DNA from: Proteobacteria bacterium UBA6156 | Lineage (GTDB): Bacteria; Pseudomonadota; Alphaproteobacteria; UBA2136; UBA6156 | Length of the DNA: 64,000 bases | Direction: 5' to 3' | NCBI GenBank assembly: GCA_002422365.1 | Contig: DIUO01000015.1 | Span: 21,081 to 85,080, forward strand | Part shown: piece by piece, positions 35,778-46,096 of the stretch | Numbering within the stretch: position 1 is the stretch's first letter | How the letters are laid out: every line of letters starts with the position of its first letter | The notes under the pieces: generated by a model | Told to the model about the DNA's origin: nothing | Databases searched by the model: none | What the model saw: only the letters and a program-made list of their open reading frames with translations | Translations under genes and position numbers: made by a program

Positions 35778-36290
35778 ATGAAGATTGTTGTGGGGAGTTT
35801 GAACACTGCCAAAGTGAAGGCTGCCGAGCTGGGATGTGCAGCTTATTGGCCTGATGCCGAAGTGAGTGGAGCCGATGTGCCCAGCGGCGTGCCCGCTCAG
35901 CCGATTGGGCTTGAACAAACCCGCGAAGGTGCCATAAACCGTGCCCGCGCTGCACACGCCCTGGGCGCCGACCTGGGGATTGGTTTGGAAGGCGGCGTGA
36001 TGAAGATGAGCGGGGCTTGGATCATGTTCGGGTTTGTGGCGATTACAGATGGCGAGAGTGAAGTGGCCGTGATGACCGCAGGCACCCCCCTGCCCCACGC
36101 CTGGGGCGAGGCCATGGCAAATGGCGGCGAACTGCGCCCCCATGTGCTGGCCGCAGGGCTGCCCTATGACTATGCCAAAGGTGTGGTGGGGCTACTGACA
36201 AATAACAAAGTGACGCGCGATGAAGGTTTTGGCAGTGCCATACGCACGGCGCTGGCGCCGTGGGTGAACCCTGCGGCTTTCGCAGCTTGA
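35778..36290 (+). CDS. yjjX: Inosine/xanthosine triphosphatase (YjjX / DUF84)
   Basis: It removes non-canonical purine nucleotides (ITP/XTP) from the pool. The 170 aa protein has the family start KIVVGSLNTAKVKAAE, then DVPSGVPAQPIGLEQTREGA, the acidic GADLGIGLEGGV, and the C-terminal GFGSAIRTALAPW. AGGGAGGAA precedes the ATG. A terminator follows at 36349. It may be co-transcribed with the CDF-like gene 60 nt upstream. Confidence 0.88.
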   Translation: MKIVVGSLNTAKVKAAELGCAAYWPDAEVSGADVPSGVPAQPIGLEQTREGAINRARAAHALGADLGIGLEGGVMKMSGAWIMFGFVAITDGESEVAVMTAGTPLPHAWGEAMANGGELRPHVLAAGLPYDYAKGVVGLLTNNKVTRDEGFGSAIRTALAPWVNPAAFAA

Positions 36291-36348
36291 TTGATAGGAT
36301 GATTGCCATGGCGCTATAGCCACAGGTGCTAGGCTAAAGCATGTAAGA

Positions 36349-36369
36349 GAGGCCCCGGTGGGGGCTTTT
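36349..36369 (+). terminator. yjjX terminator
   Basis: AGGCCCC-GGTG-GGGGCTTTT hairpin with T run. Confidence 0.75.
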
Positions 36370-36747
36370 CGCTTGCCTCCGCTTGCGGGCTGCACCTAGC
36401 ATGAGGGCGCTGGAAGAAGAAAATTCCGCAAGGAAAAAACCTTTGAAAAAGGGAAACCACAAAGGAAATACGACCAGCACACACGACTGACCGGAGAATA
36501 ACATAAACGAATAAACCACCGGTGATGAGGTTTTGCTCTGCAAGAGGGAAACCGGAATATACGTAAACCCCCAAGAGCAAATAAAAAGGCTCTGGGGGTT
36601 TTTCTGGATTGCGCTCCGAATATCCGCAGGGGTTAAAACCGCCCCCTGTGGCGTCGCCTCCTCCTCGTGTACTTTATATGTACACGTCGTCGTCAGCGCC
36701 ATCCACACGATGACGGTTTTACCCTCCTGCCCTGCCTCCCCTTACCC
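36370..36747. other. Intergenic region with a second strong terminator
   Basis: Between yjjX and ligA, this stretch has no convincing protein gene on either strand. It contains the hairpin ACCCCCAAGAGC/GCTCTGGGGGT followed by TTTTT (36566-36603, plus strand), so something upstream on that strand, from about 36400, may be transcribed as a small RNA. The bases GGTTTTGCTC...GAGCAAA are suggestive of structure. I recognise no known RNA family (not tmRNA, RNase P or SRP). On the minus strand the hairpin may serve ligA. Confidence 0.4.
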
Positions 36748-38823
<2,076 letters not shown>

Positions 38824-38843
38824 TCATCGCATTCTTTTGAAAG

Positions 38844-38962
38844 TGCCTCCCGGCGGGGGTGGGCCCCGGATAGGAAGCGGGGCCCGGCAAGAATGGGGCC
38901 CCTACCCCATTTTTGCCACCCACTAACCTTCCGGGGTGACACCAACCCAACCCTTGGGAGGC
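38844..38962. repeat. Family B REP-like palindromic element, copy B3
   Basis: Outer arms TGCCTCCC/GGGAGGCA enclose GCCCCGGATAGGAAGCGGGG. An inner hairpin has arms GGCAAGAATGGGG / CCCCATTTTTGCC. CTTCCGGGGTGACA follows. It occupies the recN-ligA gap. The outer and inner arms differ from copy B1 in a paired way. Confidence 0.85.
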
Positions 38963-38979
38963 AGAAGCTAAAGCATTCA

Positions 38980-40662
38980 TCAGGCTGCTTGCTGTTGGTG
39001 GGTGGCGGCTTCGGCCAGCAGGGCGCGGGCGGCTTCCCTCGCTTGGGGGGTGATGGCGTTGCCGGAGAGGAGGCGCGCGAGTTCTTCCTGCCGCTCGGCA
39101 CTGCCCAGTGGGGTGAGCTGAGTAGTGGTGTGCCCGGCTTCGACCTGCTTGGCAATGCGATAGTGGGCATGGGCGGCGGCGGCCACCTGCGGGTGGTGCG
39201 TGATGGCCAGCGTTTGGTGGCGCAGGCCAATGCCGGCCATGGCGTGGCCCACGGCAGCGGCGGCGGCACCGGAGAGGCCGGTGTCGATTTCATCGAACAC
39301 CACCGTTTGCGGGGCGAGGCCTTGGTAGAGCACCGATTTGATGGCGAGCATGAGGCGCGAGAGTTCGCCTCCCGAGGCCACCTTGGCGATGGGCTGGGCT
39401 GGGCTGCCGGGGTTGGCGGCAAGGTGGAGTTCGACCGCTTCTGCCCCCTGCCCGCTCCAGTTTTCTGGCGGCAGCGGCATAAGGGTAACGTGCAGGCGGG
39501 CGTTGGGCAGGTGCAGGGCTTTAAGCGCAACCTCCAGCTTGGGTTGCAGGTTGGTGGCAGCGGTTTGGCGGGCGGCGGTGAGGGCTTGGCAAGCGGATTC
39601 GAAACTGCTGCGGGTGGTGGCGGAGGCTTGGCGGAGAACTTCGACCTGTGCCTCGGTTTCGGCCAAATTAGTGGTTTGGGCGGCGAGGTGGGTGAGGACG
39701 GAAGGCAGCTCGGCGATGCTCACGTTATGCTTGCGGGCGGCGGCTTTGAGGGCGTGGAGGCGGTCGTCGATTGTTTCCAGGTTACCTTCTGCCTCTAGGC
39801 TACCTGCGGCGCGGGCGGTGTCGTGGGCGGCGTCGGTAAGCTCGGTTAAAGTGGCTTCCAGCCGCTCGGCCAGGGGGAGAAGGGAGGAGTCGAGCTGCGA
39901 AGCGTTGTGCAGGGCACGGCTGGCGCTGCGCAGGTGGCTGAGAGTGGCGCCTTCGGAGTTTAAGGCGTCGTCGGCCACGGTAAGGTGCTGCTGAAGCTGG
40001 GTGAAGTTGACCAGGCGCGCGCGCTGGGCTTGGAGGGTGTCTTCTTCTCCTGGCTGGTAGGCGAGCTTTTCCAGCTCGGTGTGCCAGGTGGCGAGGCGTT
40101 CGGCATCGGCGCGGGCTTGCTCGCACTGGGCTGCCAGAGTGGCGTGCTGCTTGTGGGCTTGCCGCCAGTTGTAGTGGGTTTGCTGAACGTTTTGAAGGGT
40201 GGAGACGTGGCCGCCGAGGTTGTCGAGCAACGTGCGCTGTGCGGCGGGGCTGAGCAGGGCTTGGGTGCCGTGTTGGGCGTGGATATCGACCAGCAAAGCG
40301 CCCACTTGCGCGAGCACGCTGGCGGGCACGGGCGTGCCGTTCAGCCAGGCTTTGGAGGACTCGGCCTTCAGCTGACGTCGGAGGATAAGCTCGTTATTTT
40401 CGAGCGTTACGCCTTGCTCTTCCAGCAATGCTTCCAGTTGCGGTGTGGGGCTGGGGCTGAAGGTTGCGGTGACTTCGGCCTGGGTTTCTCCGTGCCGGAT
40501 GAGCGACATATCGGCCCGGTTGCCGAGGGCCAGACCGAGGGCGTCCATCAGCAGGCTTTTGCCTGCGCCGGTTTCTCCGGTAAGGGCGGTGAAGCCGGGG
40601 CCGAACTCGAGGTTCAGGCTGGAGATGAGCGCGATGTTGGCGATGGCGAGATGGGTGAGCAC
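38980..40662 (-). CDS. recN: DNA repair protein RecN
   Basis: This SMC-like ATPase acts in double-strand-break repair. The 560 aa protein has Walker A in TGETGAGKSLLMDALGLAL at its start, two coiled-coil arms of moderate length around a RecN-type hinge, the ABC signature region KVASGGELSRLMLAIK, and Walker B TVVFDEIDTGLSGAAA. It lies between bamD and ligA. Confidence 0.95.
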   Translation of the reverse strand: MLTHLAIANIALISSLNLEFGPGFTALTGETGAGKSLLMDALGLALGNRADMSLIRHGETQAEVTATFSPSPTPQLEALLEEQGVTLENNELILRRQLKAESSKAWLNGTPVPASVLAQVGALLVDIHAQHGTQALLSPAAQRTLLDNLGGHVSTLQNVQQTHYNWRQAHKQHATLAAQCEQARADAERLATWHTELEKLAYQPGEEDTLQAQRARLVNFTQLQQHLTVADDALNSEGATLSHLRSASRALHNASQLDSSLLPLAERLEATLTELTDAAHDTARAAGSLEAEGNLETIDDRLHALKAAARKHNVSIAELPSVLTHLAAQTTNLAETEAQVEVLRQASATTRSSFESACQALTAARQTAATNLQPKLEVALKALHLPNARLHVTLMPLPPENWSGQGAEAVELHLAANPGSPAQPIAKVASGGELSRLMLAIKSVLYQGLAPQTVVFDEIDTGLSGAAAAAVGHAMAGIGLRHQTLAITHHPQVAAAAHAHYRIAKQVEAGHTTTQLTPLGSAERQEELARLLSGNAITPQAREAARALLAEAATHQQQAA

Positions 40663-40718
40663 GGCCCCACCTTAGCAAAGTGTGTACGTGCCGCAAGGCG
40701 TTTGATGGGCGGATGAGC

Positions 40719-40743
40719 AAAAAAGGGCCCGGTGAGGGCCCTT
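40719..40743 (-). terminator. bamD terminator
   Basis: On the minus strand, AAGGGCCCTCACCGGGCCCT is followed by a run of T. Confidence 0.8.
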
Positions 40744-40757
40744 GGAGGAGCGGTTTG

Positions 40758-41585
40758 TTAGAAGAGGTCTCCGAAGCCTTTGGAGAGGCGCTTGGCCCAG
40801 CTTTCTTTCTGCCCGGCGGGGGCGAGCTTGCGGGCGGTGAGGAGGTCGTAGGCGCGGGCGTACCACTCGGACCCCGGGTAGTTGTAACCGAGAATGGCGG
40901 CGGCGCGCACGGCTTCGTCATCGACCCCCAGGGCCAGATAGCTTTCGGTCAGGCGGTACAAAGCCTCCGGCGTTTGGCTGGTGGTTTGGTATTGCTGCAC
41001 CACGGTGCGGAAGCGGTTGATGGCGGGCAGCCACATTTTTTGGGCCTGGTAGTAGCGGCCTACGGTCATTTCTTTGCCTGCCAAATGGTCGTAGCAGAGC
41101 GTGATTTTGAGGCGGGCATCGCGCGCGTAGGGGCTTTGCGGGAAGCGGTTGACCACTTCGTTAAAGGCATCCAGCGCCTTTTGGGTGGAGGACTGGTCGC
41201 GGTTGACGTCGGTCATCTGGTAATAATAATTCAGCCCCGCAAGGTAGTACATGTAGGCGAGGTCTTTATGGCCCGGGTGCATGCGGATAAAGCGCTCGAT
41301 GGTGACGATGGACTCGGCGTGGTCGTCGTTCAGCATCTGGGCGTAGGCTGTCATTATTTGTCCGCGCGTGGCCCAGCCGCTGTAGGGGTATTGGCGCTCC
41401 AGTTCCTCAAACGCGTGCACGGCCTGGGGGTAACGCTTTTGCTCCAGGGCTTCCATGCCGTTGTTGTAGAGTTCTCCTACCGTGCCGGTGAGTTCTCCCT
41501 GCGGTTTGGAGGTGGCACAGCCGGACAGAAGCACGACGGCGAGAAGGGCGGGAAATAATAGACTGGCGAGGACGTTCTTTTTCAT
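40758..41585 (-). CDS. bamD: Outer-membrane assembly lipoprotein BamD
   Basis: This essential lipoprotein of the BAM complex inserts beta-barrel proteins in the outer membrane. The 275 aa protein has a lipoprotein signal (LLFPALLAVVLLSGC, Cys about residue 23), then TPR-like repeats typical of BamD/ComL (LYNNGMEALEQKRYPQAVHAF, ELERQYPYSGWA, VVNRFPQSPYARDA). It is upstream of recN but separated from it by a terminator. Confidence 0.93.
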   Translation of the reverse strand: MKKNVLASLLFPALLAVVLLSGCATSKPQGELTGTVGELYNNGMEALEQKRYPQAVHAFEELERQYPYSGWATRGQIMTAYAQMLNDDHAESIVTIERFIRMHPGHKDLAYMYYLAGLNYYYQMTDVNRDQSSTQKALDAFNEVVNRFPQSPYARDARLKITLCYDHLAGKEMTVGRYYQAQKMWLPAINRFRTVVQQYQTTSQTPEALYRLTESYLALGVDDEAVRAAAILGYNYPGSEWYARAYDLLTARKLAPAGQKESWAKRLSKGFGDLF

Positions 41586-41667
41586 GCCGCTAGAGTGCCG
41601 CAGCGGGCCCCTGCTGACAAGGAGATTTTAAGGGCCTGCGGATTTGCCGCCAAGGCCCGGATAAGGC

Positions 41668-42447
41668 CTAGGAATAAAAGCGGTAACCGTTGCGGCCTGC
41701 TTTTTTGACGGCGTACATGGTTTCATCTGCCGCTTGGAGCAGGGCTTCGACCGTGGTGCCGTCTGTTGGGGCCATGGTGATGCCGATGCTGGCGCCCAGC
41801 TTGATGCGGAGGTCGTTCAGCCAGATGGGTTCGTTGATGAGGTCGATGATCTTTTTGGTGCGTTCTTCCACGTTCGCTTTGTCGGTGGCGCCGTAGAGCA
41901 CGATGATGAATTCGTCTCCGCCCAGGCGGGCCACGGTGTCTTCGTCGCGCACGCAGGCTTTGAACAATTCGGCGACTTTTTTCAGCACGGCGTCGCCGGC
42001 TTCGTGGCCGTAGGTATCGTTCACGGGTTTAAACTTGTCGAGGTCGATATACAGCAGGGCCAGCGGTTGCTGGCGCTTGAAGGCGGTATCCAGCTTTTGC
42101 AGCACGCCACGGCGGTTGGCCAGGCCGGTCAGGGGGTCGGTATTGGCTTGCTGGGTGGCTTTGTCGGCCTTGGAAAGGCGGCCGATGGCGGCGGCAAGGT
42201 TGCCGAGTTCGTCGACGCGCTTGAGGTGCAGGCTGTCGGGGACGACGCCGCTTTCGATTTTCTCTACTGCGCGGCGAAGTTGGTCGATTGCGGCGGCATC
42301 TTGCCGCGAAAGCAGCGCCACAAACCCCAGCACCCCCACCAGCATAATGAACGTACCCAGCAACGGGCCAATGGCAAAGGTAAGACCGGCACCCACCAGC
42401 AGGCTGGCGGTGACAGGAATGATGTAGCGTTGCGAGAGAGTCTTCAT
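41668..42447 (-). CDS. Membrane-bound diguanylate cyclase
   Basis: It should make cyclic di-GMP from two GTP. The 259 aa protein has two N-terminal membrane helices (ITASLLVGAGLTFAIG-type and LLGTFIMLVGVLGFVALL), a short HAMP-like linker, and a complete GGDEF domain (ANTDPLTGLANRRG, LLYIDLDKFKPVNDTYGH, VARLGGDEFIIVLYG). The product-inhibition site RxxD (RDED) sits exactly five residues before GGDEF, so feedback inhibition is expected. There is no extracytoplasmic sensor of note. Confidence 0.93.
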   Translation of the reverse strand: MKTLSQRYIIPVTASLLVGAGLTFAIGPLLGTFIMLVGVLGFVALLSRQDAAAIDQLRRAVEKIESGVVPDSLHLKRVDELGNLAAAIGRLSKADKATQQANTDPLTGLANRRGVLQKLDTAFKRQQPLALLYIDLDKFKPVNDTYGHEAGDAVLKKVAELFKACVRDEDTVARLGGDEFIIVLYGATDKANVEERTKKIIDLINEPIWLNDLRIKLGASIGITMAPTDGTTVEALLQAADETMYAVKKAGRNGYRFYS

Positions 42448-42506
42448 GGCAGGCAGTGTTGGGGTTTTCGCAGGGTGTGTCTAGTGTTTTTGCAACCGCA
42501 GGCAGC

Positions 42507-42533
42507 AAAAAAACCGGCCCAGAGGCCGGTTTA
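42507..42533 (-). terminator. Terminator of the ParA-like gene
   Basis: On the minus strand, AAACCGGCCTCTGGGCCGGTTT is followed by TTTT. Confidence 0.85.
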
Positions 42534-42548
42534 ACAAGGAGCAGGTGC

Positions 42549-43496
42549 TTACGCAGCCTTCTTCTTGCTGGTGGTGCCGGAGCCGGTCACAACCGTGAGC
42601 TGAGCAGCAGGAGAGCTGCGGTGCGCGGTTTTGGGAGCGGACTTGGAAGCTACCTTTTTGGCCGGGGCTTTTTTGGGAGCAGCCTTTTTAGCCGGGGCCT
42701 TCTTCACTGCCTTTTTAGGGGCAGCCTTTTTCACGGTCGCCTTTTTGGCGGCCGTTTTTTTCTTCACAGCTGTAGCCATGTCTTTGTTTCCTGTTTCGTT
42801 GGAGGAGGAGGAGGTTGAACTCACCGCTGCGGCGCCCTTTTTAGAGCTGGCCGAGCTGGCCGGCTTGCCTTTGAAAGCAAGACCGATTTTTGCCGCGATA
42901 TCGCGAACGAGATTCATGATCTCATTCTGCGACGGGTTGGCAAATCCATCCAGCACGGTGAGCCCGTTTTCCATGCTGGCGGCAAAGAGGACGCGGTTAC
43001 CGATTTCTGTCTCGGCGACCGGAATGTCGAGTTGCTGAAGCTTCTGCTTCGTCTCAATAGTAATGTTGGCGCGGTGAACCACACGGTTGAGGACAACCAT
43101 GCATTGGCGCGATTCGGCACTGATCGAATTGAAGGTTTCCTTCACAGCCCATACGTCGGCAGGCGAAGGCTGCATCGGCACCACGACGAGGTCGGCAGCG
43201 CGGACGCTGACCTTAATGTCCATTTCGGCGTGCGGGGGGCAGTCGATGATGATGACGTCGTTGCTTTCGCGGGCCATGGAAAGGTCGCGCGTCAGGCGCC
43301 AGCCGGAAGTAGCGATGAGACCGATGTCGGTTTTCTTCCGCTGAGCGTGCCAGTGGGTGCAGGTACCTTGGGGATCGGTATCGAACAGCATGGTGGAATA
43401 CCCTTGCTGAGCAAATGCGACGGCGAGATGGGCAGCCAACGTGGACTTGCCGGAACCGCCTTTTTGTGTTGCTACTGTGATGACGTAGGCCGACAT
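42549..43496 (-). CDS. ParA/MinD-family ATPase with histone-H1-like tail
   Basis: Residues 1-205 form a ParA-type ATPase with the deviant Walker A motif TQKGGSGKSTLAAHLAVAF, the A' motif VIIIDCPPHAEMDI and LVVVPMQPSP. Residues about 215-315 are a Ser-rich linker, then repeated Lys/Ala/Pro units (KKAPAKKAAPKKAPAKK) as in bacterial H1-like proteins. No parB or parS-like sequence is beside it. An internal ATG (codon for MATAVKKKTAAKK, about 42779) has AGGAAAC upstream, so the tail may also be made separately. A role in positioning DNA or protein cargo on the nucleoid is inferred. Confidence 0.85.
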   Translation of the reverse strand: MSAYVITVATQKGGSGKSTLAAHLAVAFAQQGYSTMLFDTDPQGTCTHWHAQRKKTDIGLIATSGWRLTRDLSMARESNDVIIIDCPPHAEMDIKVSVRAADLVVVPMQPSPADVWAVKETFNSISAESRQCMVVLNRVVHRANITIETKQKLQQLDIPVAETEIGNRVLFAASMENGLTVLDGFANPSQNEIMNLVRDIAAKIGLAFKGKPASSASSKKGAAAVSSTSSSSNETGNKDMATAVKKKTAAKKATVKKAAPKKAVKKAPAKKAAPKKAPAKKVASKSAPKTAHRSSPAAQLTVVTGSGTTSKKKAA

Positions 43497-43700
43497 GACG
43501 TGTGTGTGCTCCTTGTTATTTATCTAACGCGGATGTTACGCACGACTTGCGTTTGCGGTGAAGTGGTAATGGTGAAAACGCGTGCATTGCCAATGTGATG
43601 GTGTGACATATTTACGATAAAATCTGTTGCGTAAACCCGCGTTTTATGGCGGAATTGCTGGAGAAATTGCGATACGCTGCACAGCTTGTGCGCACACCGC

Positions 43701-44882
43701 ATGAGCGATTTAACAGCAGCGAAACAGAATGATTTTTACACCATGAACACGACAACGAGCACGATGCATAGCCCCGAATGGCTAGCGAAACTGCGGCTTG
43801 CGCGCACTGCGGGTGTGGGGCCTGTGTCATTCCGTAAACTTATGCGGTTGCGTGCAAATGCGTGTGACGTGATTGCTGACTGGGACAACCTGGGGCCTAA
43901 ATTACCCAAGCTGGCGGCGGAAGACAGCATAATGCGCGAGCTTGAAACCTTGCACCGCCATGGTGGAAAACTTGTGCTGCAAAGCGATGAAAACTACCCG
44001 GATTTTTTGCGCGAACTGCCGGACGCGCCGCTGGTGCTAAGTGTGCTGGGCGACATAACAACCCTGCATGCGCGGCAGGTGGCGATAGTGGGCAACCGCA
44101 ATGCCAGTGCGGCAGGCATTGCCTGGAGCAAAAACCTGGCAAGCGAACTTGTGCGTGCCGGTGTGGTGATAACCAGCGGCCTGGCGCGCGGGATTGACAC
44201 CGCCGCCCACGAAGGTGCGCTGGCGGGCGGCGGCCGCACCGTGGCCGTAGTGGCGGGTGGAGTGGACAACATTTACCCGCCCGAAAACAGCAAACTGCGC
44301 GAAGCGATTATGGCCCAAGGCTGCGTGGTGAGCGAACAGCCGTGGGGAATGAAGCCGACGGCAAGTTTATTCCCCCGCCGCAACCGCATTAATGCGGGCC
44401 TGAGCATAGGCATTGTGGTGAGCGAGGCCACCCGCCACAGCGGCAGCCTGATAACCGCCGAATGTGCGCTGGATTATAACCGCGAAGTGTGGGCCGTGCC
44501 CGGCAGCCCCAGCGACCCCCGCAGCGGCGGCCCCAACTGGCTGCTGAAAAACGGTGCGACGCTGATTGAGAACGCGGGAGATATTCTGAAGGATTTGCCC
44601 GCCACCCCTGCCCCGTATGCGCCGCGTGTGGTGCAAGCGGATTTGTTCGGTGCCATTGAGGCTCCGGATATTGAGTTTACAGCCAACGCTGAGGAAAGCG
44701 ACGACGCGCCGGTGACGACGACGCAGAAGATTTTCGGGCTGCTGGGCAGTGTGGGCGTGAGCTTTGACGACCTGGTGCGTCAGAGTGGCTTGGATGAAGC
44801 CGGGCTGAGTGGTGTGCTGGTGGAAATGGAGCTGGAGGGCCATGCCGCGCGGGAGGCGGATGGGCGGTGGAGGCGGACGTAG
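43701..44882 (+). CDS. dprA: DNA processing protein DprA
   Basis: It loads RecA on incoming single-stranded DNA during natural transformation. The product is about 393 aa with the Rossmann-like DprA core (VAIVGNRNASAAGI, ITSGLARGIDTAAHEGAL, VAGGVDNIYPPENS, SEATRHSGSLITAECALD) and a C-terminal winged-helix domain. ATG 43701 is used, but 43743 and 43764 are also possible and none has a good ribosome site. It is transcribed away from the ParA-like gene. Confidence 0.93.
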   Translation: MSDLTAAKQNDFYTMNTTTSTMHSPEWLAKLRLARTAGVGPVSFRKLMRLRANACDVIADWDNLGPKLPKLAAEDSIMRELETLHRHGGKLVLQSDENYPDFLRELPDAPLVLSVLGDITTLHARQVAIVGNRNASAAGIAWSKNLASELVRAGVVITSGLARGIDTAAHEGALAGGGRTVAVVAGGVDNIYPPENSKLREAIMAQGCVVSEQPWGMKPTASLFPRRNRINAGLSIGIVVSEATRHSGSLITAECALDYNREVWAVPGSPSDPRSGGPNWLLKNGATLIENAGDILKDLPATPAPYAPRVVQADLFGAIEAPDIEFTANAEESDDAPVTTTQKIFGLLGSVGVSFDDLVRQSGLDEAGLSGVLVEMELEGHAAREADGRWRRT

Positions 44883-44932
44883 AGCTTGTTTTATAGTATT
44901 TCAGGATGTCTCTCTCGAGTGGATATCCTTCG

Positions 44933-45058
44933 ATTTACAGGAAGTGCGTTGGCGCGGTAGGGGTTGCGCCGGCTCGGTGCTTTTCTCAAAAAATGGGATT
45001 TTTTGGAAAAACATCCGGCTGGCGCGGTGGTGCAATAACCTCTCTGGCATTCCGTAGC
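44933..45058. repeat. Family A repeat, copy A3
   Basis: ATTTACAGGAAGTGCGTTGG and GGTAGGGGTTGCGCCGGC are followed by a hairpin core CAAAAAATGGGATTTTTTGG, then the conserved end CTCTGGCATTCCGTAGC. It fills most of the 207-nt dprA-sufE gap. Confidence 0.8.
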
Positions 45059-45089
45059 AAAGCCACAGTTTATTGAAAGATTAGTTGAG

Positions 45090-45485
45090 TCAAAGTGCAA
45101 GGGTTTGGAGGCGGGTGACGACGCTGGTGAAGCCGTTGCGGCGGTTGGGGGAGAGGTGTTGCAGCAGGTGCGTGGGTTGGAGGAGTTCCGGCAGGTTGAG
45201 GGCTGCAATTTCGGGCTTGGTTTTGCCGTTGTAGGCCATGTACACTAGTGCCATGAGGCCCTTTACGATGAGGGCATCGGACTCTAACTGAATGGCGGTT
45301 TTGTCACCGTTCCAGCCCACCACCAGCCACACGCGGGAGGTGCAGCCGGGGACGAGGTTGGCATCGGTTTTATGCTCCGGCTGCATGGGCGGCAGGCTGC
45401 GCGCGAGTTCGATGACATAGGTATAGCGTTGCTCCCAGTCCGGCAGCAGGCTGAGGGTTTCGAGGGCTTCGTTCAGGGTTGTCAT
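45090..45485 (-). CDS. sufE: SufE-family sulfur acceptor
   Basis: It takes persulfide sulfur from a cysteine desulfurase and passes it to the Fe-S scaffold. The 131 aa protein has the SufE layout: LLPDWEQRYTYVIELAR, then VPGCTSRVWLV containing the acceptor cysteine, and the DALIVKGLMALVYMAYNGK helix. It is 9 nt downstream of the YgjV-like gene. The partner desulfurase may be the enzyme at 14582, or a SufS outside the window. Confidence 0.92.
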   Translation of the reverse strand: MTTLNEALETLSLLPDWEQRYTYVIELARSLPPMQPEHKTDANLVPGCTSRVWLVVGWNGDKTAIQLESDALIVKGLMALVYMAYNGKTKPEIAALNLPELLQPTHLLQHLSPNRRNGFTSVVTRLQTLAL

Positions 45486-45494
45486 GGGGGTTAC

Positions 45495-46073
45495 CTAGCG
45501 TTTGGTGCGGCGGCGGTCGCGCAGGCCAAGGCCGCTGTGGGCGACCATGGGCACGCTGTGCGCGGTGATGGGTTTGCGGCCCTTGCGGCTGTGGAAGGCG
45601 GCGGCGATGGTGTAGATGTTGATGGCGGAATAGAACGCCTCTTGCGAGATGCCGACCAGTGAGCCGTGGGAGACATTGTAGGTTATCCAGCAGGCCGAAA
45701 CCAGCAGCATGACCGCGCGCAATTGCACGCCGCGCAGCTGGAACACCGCGTAGGTGGCCATGATGTTGGCCAGCACCGGCAAAGTACTTTGTGGGCCCAG
45801 GTAGGTGAAGTGCCCGCAGAGCATACCCAGCACCATGAAGAAGGTCATCCACCACGTGCTTTGGGTTTTGTTGGCCACCCAGTAGCGCCCCGCCGCCACA
45901 AAGCAGATGGCCACGCCCACCCACGCGCCCAGCAGCGCATAGTGCGCCGCCATGAGCACGGAGGAGATGGCGAAGGCGGTGCGGAAGTTTCTATCCGCCG
46001 GATGCAAAAACCCGTAGATGCCGTAGGCGAAGCTGGCGGCGCCGAAAAGTTGGGACAATAAGTAAAGTGTCAT
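45495..46073 (-). CDS. YgjV-like inner membrane protein
   Basis: The 192 aa protein has about six membrane helices and a basic tail (LGLRDRRRTKR). The start LYLLSQLFGAASFAYGIYGF and the segment SSVLMAAHYALLGAW suit the Imp-YgjV family, whose function is unknown. It lies between cysS (19 nt upstream, a TTAGTGTTT-like tract in between) and sufE (9 nt downstream), so the three are likely one operon. Confidence 0.7.
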   Translation of the reverse strand: MTLYLLSQLFGAASFAYGIYGFLHPADRNFRTAFAISSVLMAAHYALLGAWVGVAICFVAAGRYWVANKTQSTWWMTFFMVLGMLCGHFTYLGPQSTLPVLANIMATYAVFQLRGVQLRAVMLLVSACWITYNVSHGSLVGISQEAFYSAINIYTIAAAFHSRKGRKPITAHSVPMVAHSGLGLRDRRRTKR

Positions 46074-46074
46074 C

Positions 46075-46096
46075 GTGTTTGGTGTTTTGGTGTTAG
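46075..46096. repeat. Short tandem repeat tract, GTGTTTTG type
   Basis: CGTGTTTGGTGTTTTGGTGT in the spacer between cysS and the YgjV-like gene. Confidence 0.6.

Noticed and set aside
36334..36708. 124-codon minus-strand frame between yjjX and ligA
   Set aside because: It spans two terminator hairpins, has odd composition and no ribosome site or recognisable family.
42549..43496. Chromosome partition locus parAB
   Set aside because: No parB, no parS-like palindromes and no gidA/gidB nearby; the ATPase is an orphan.
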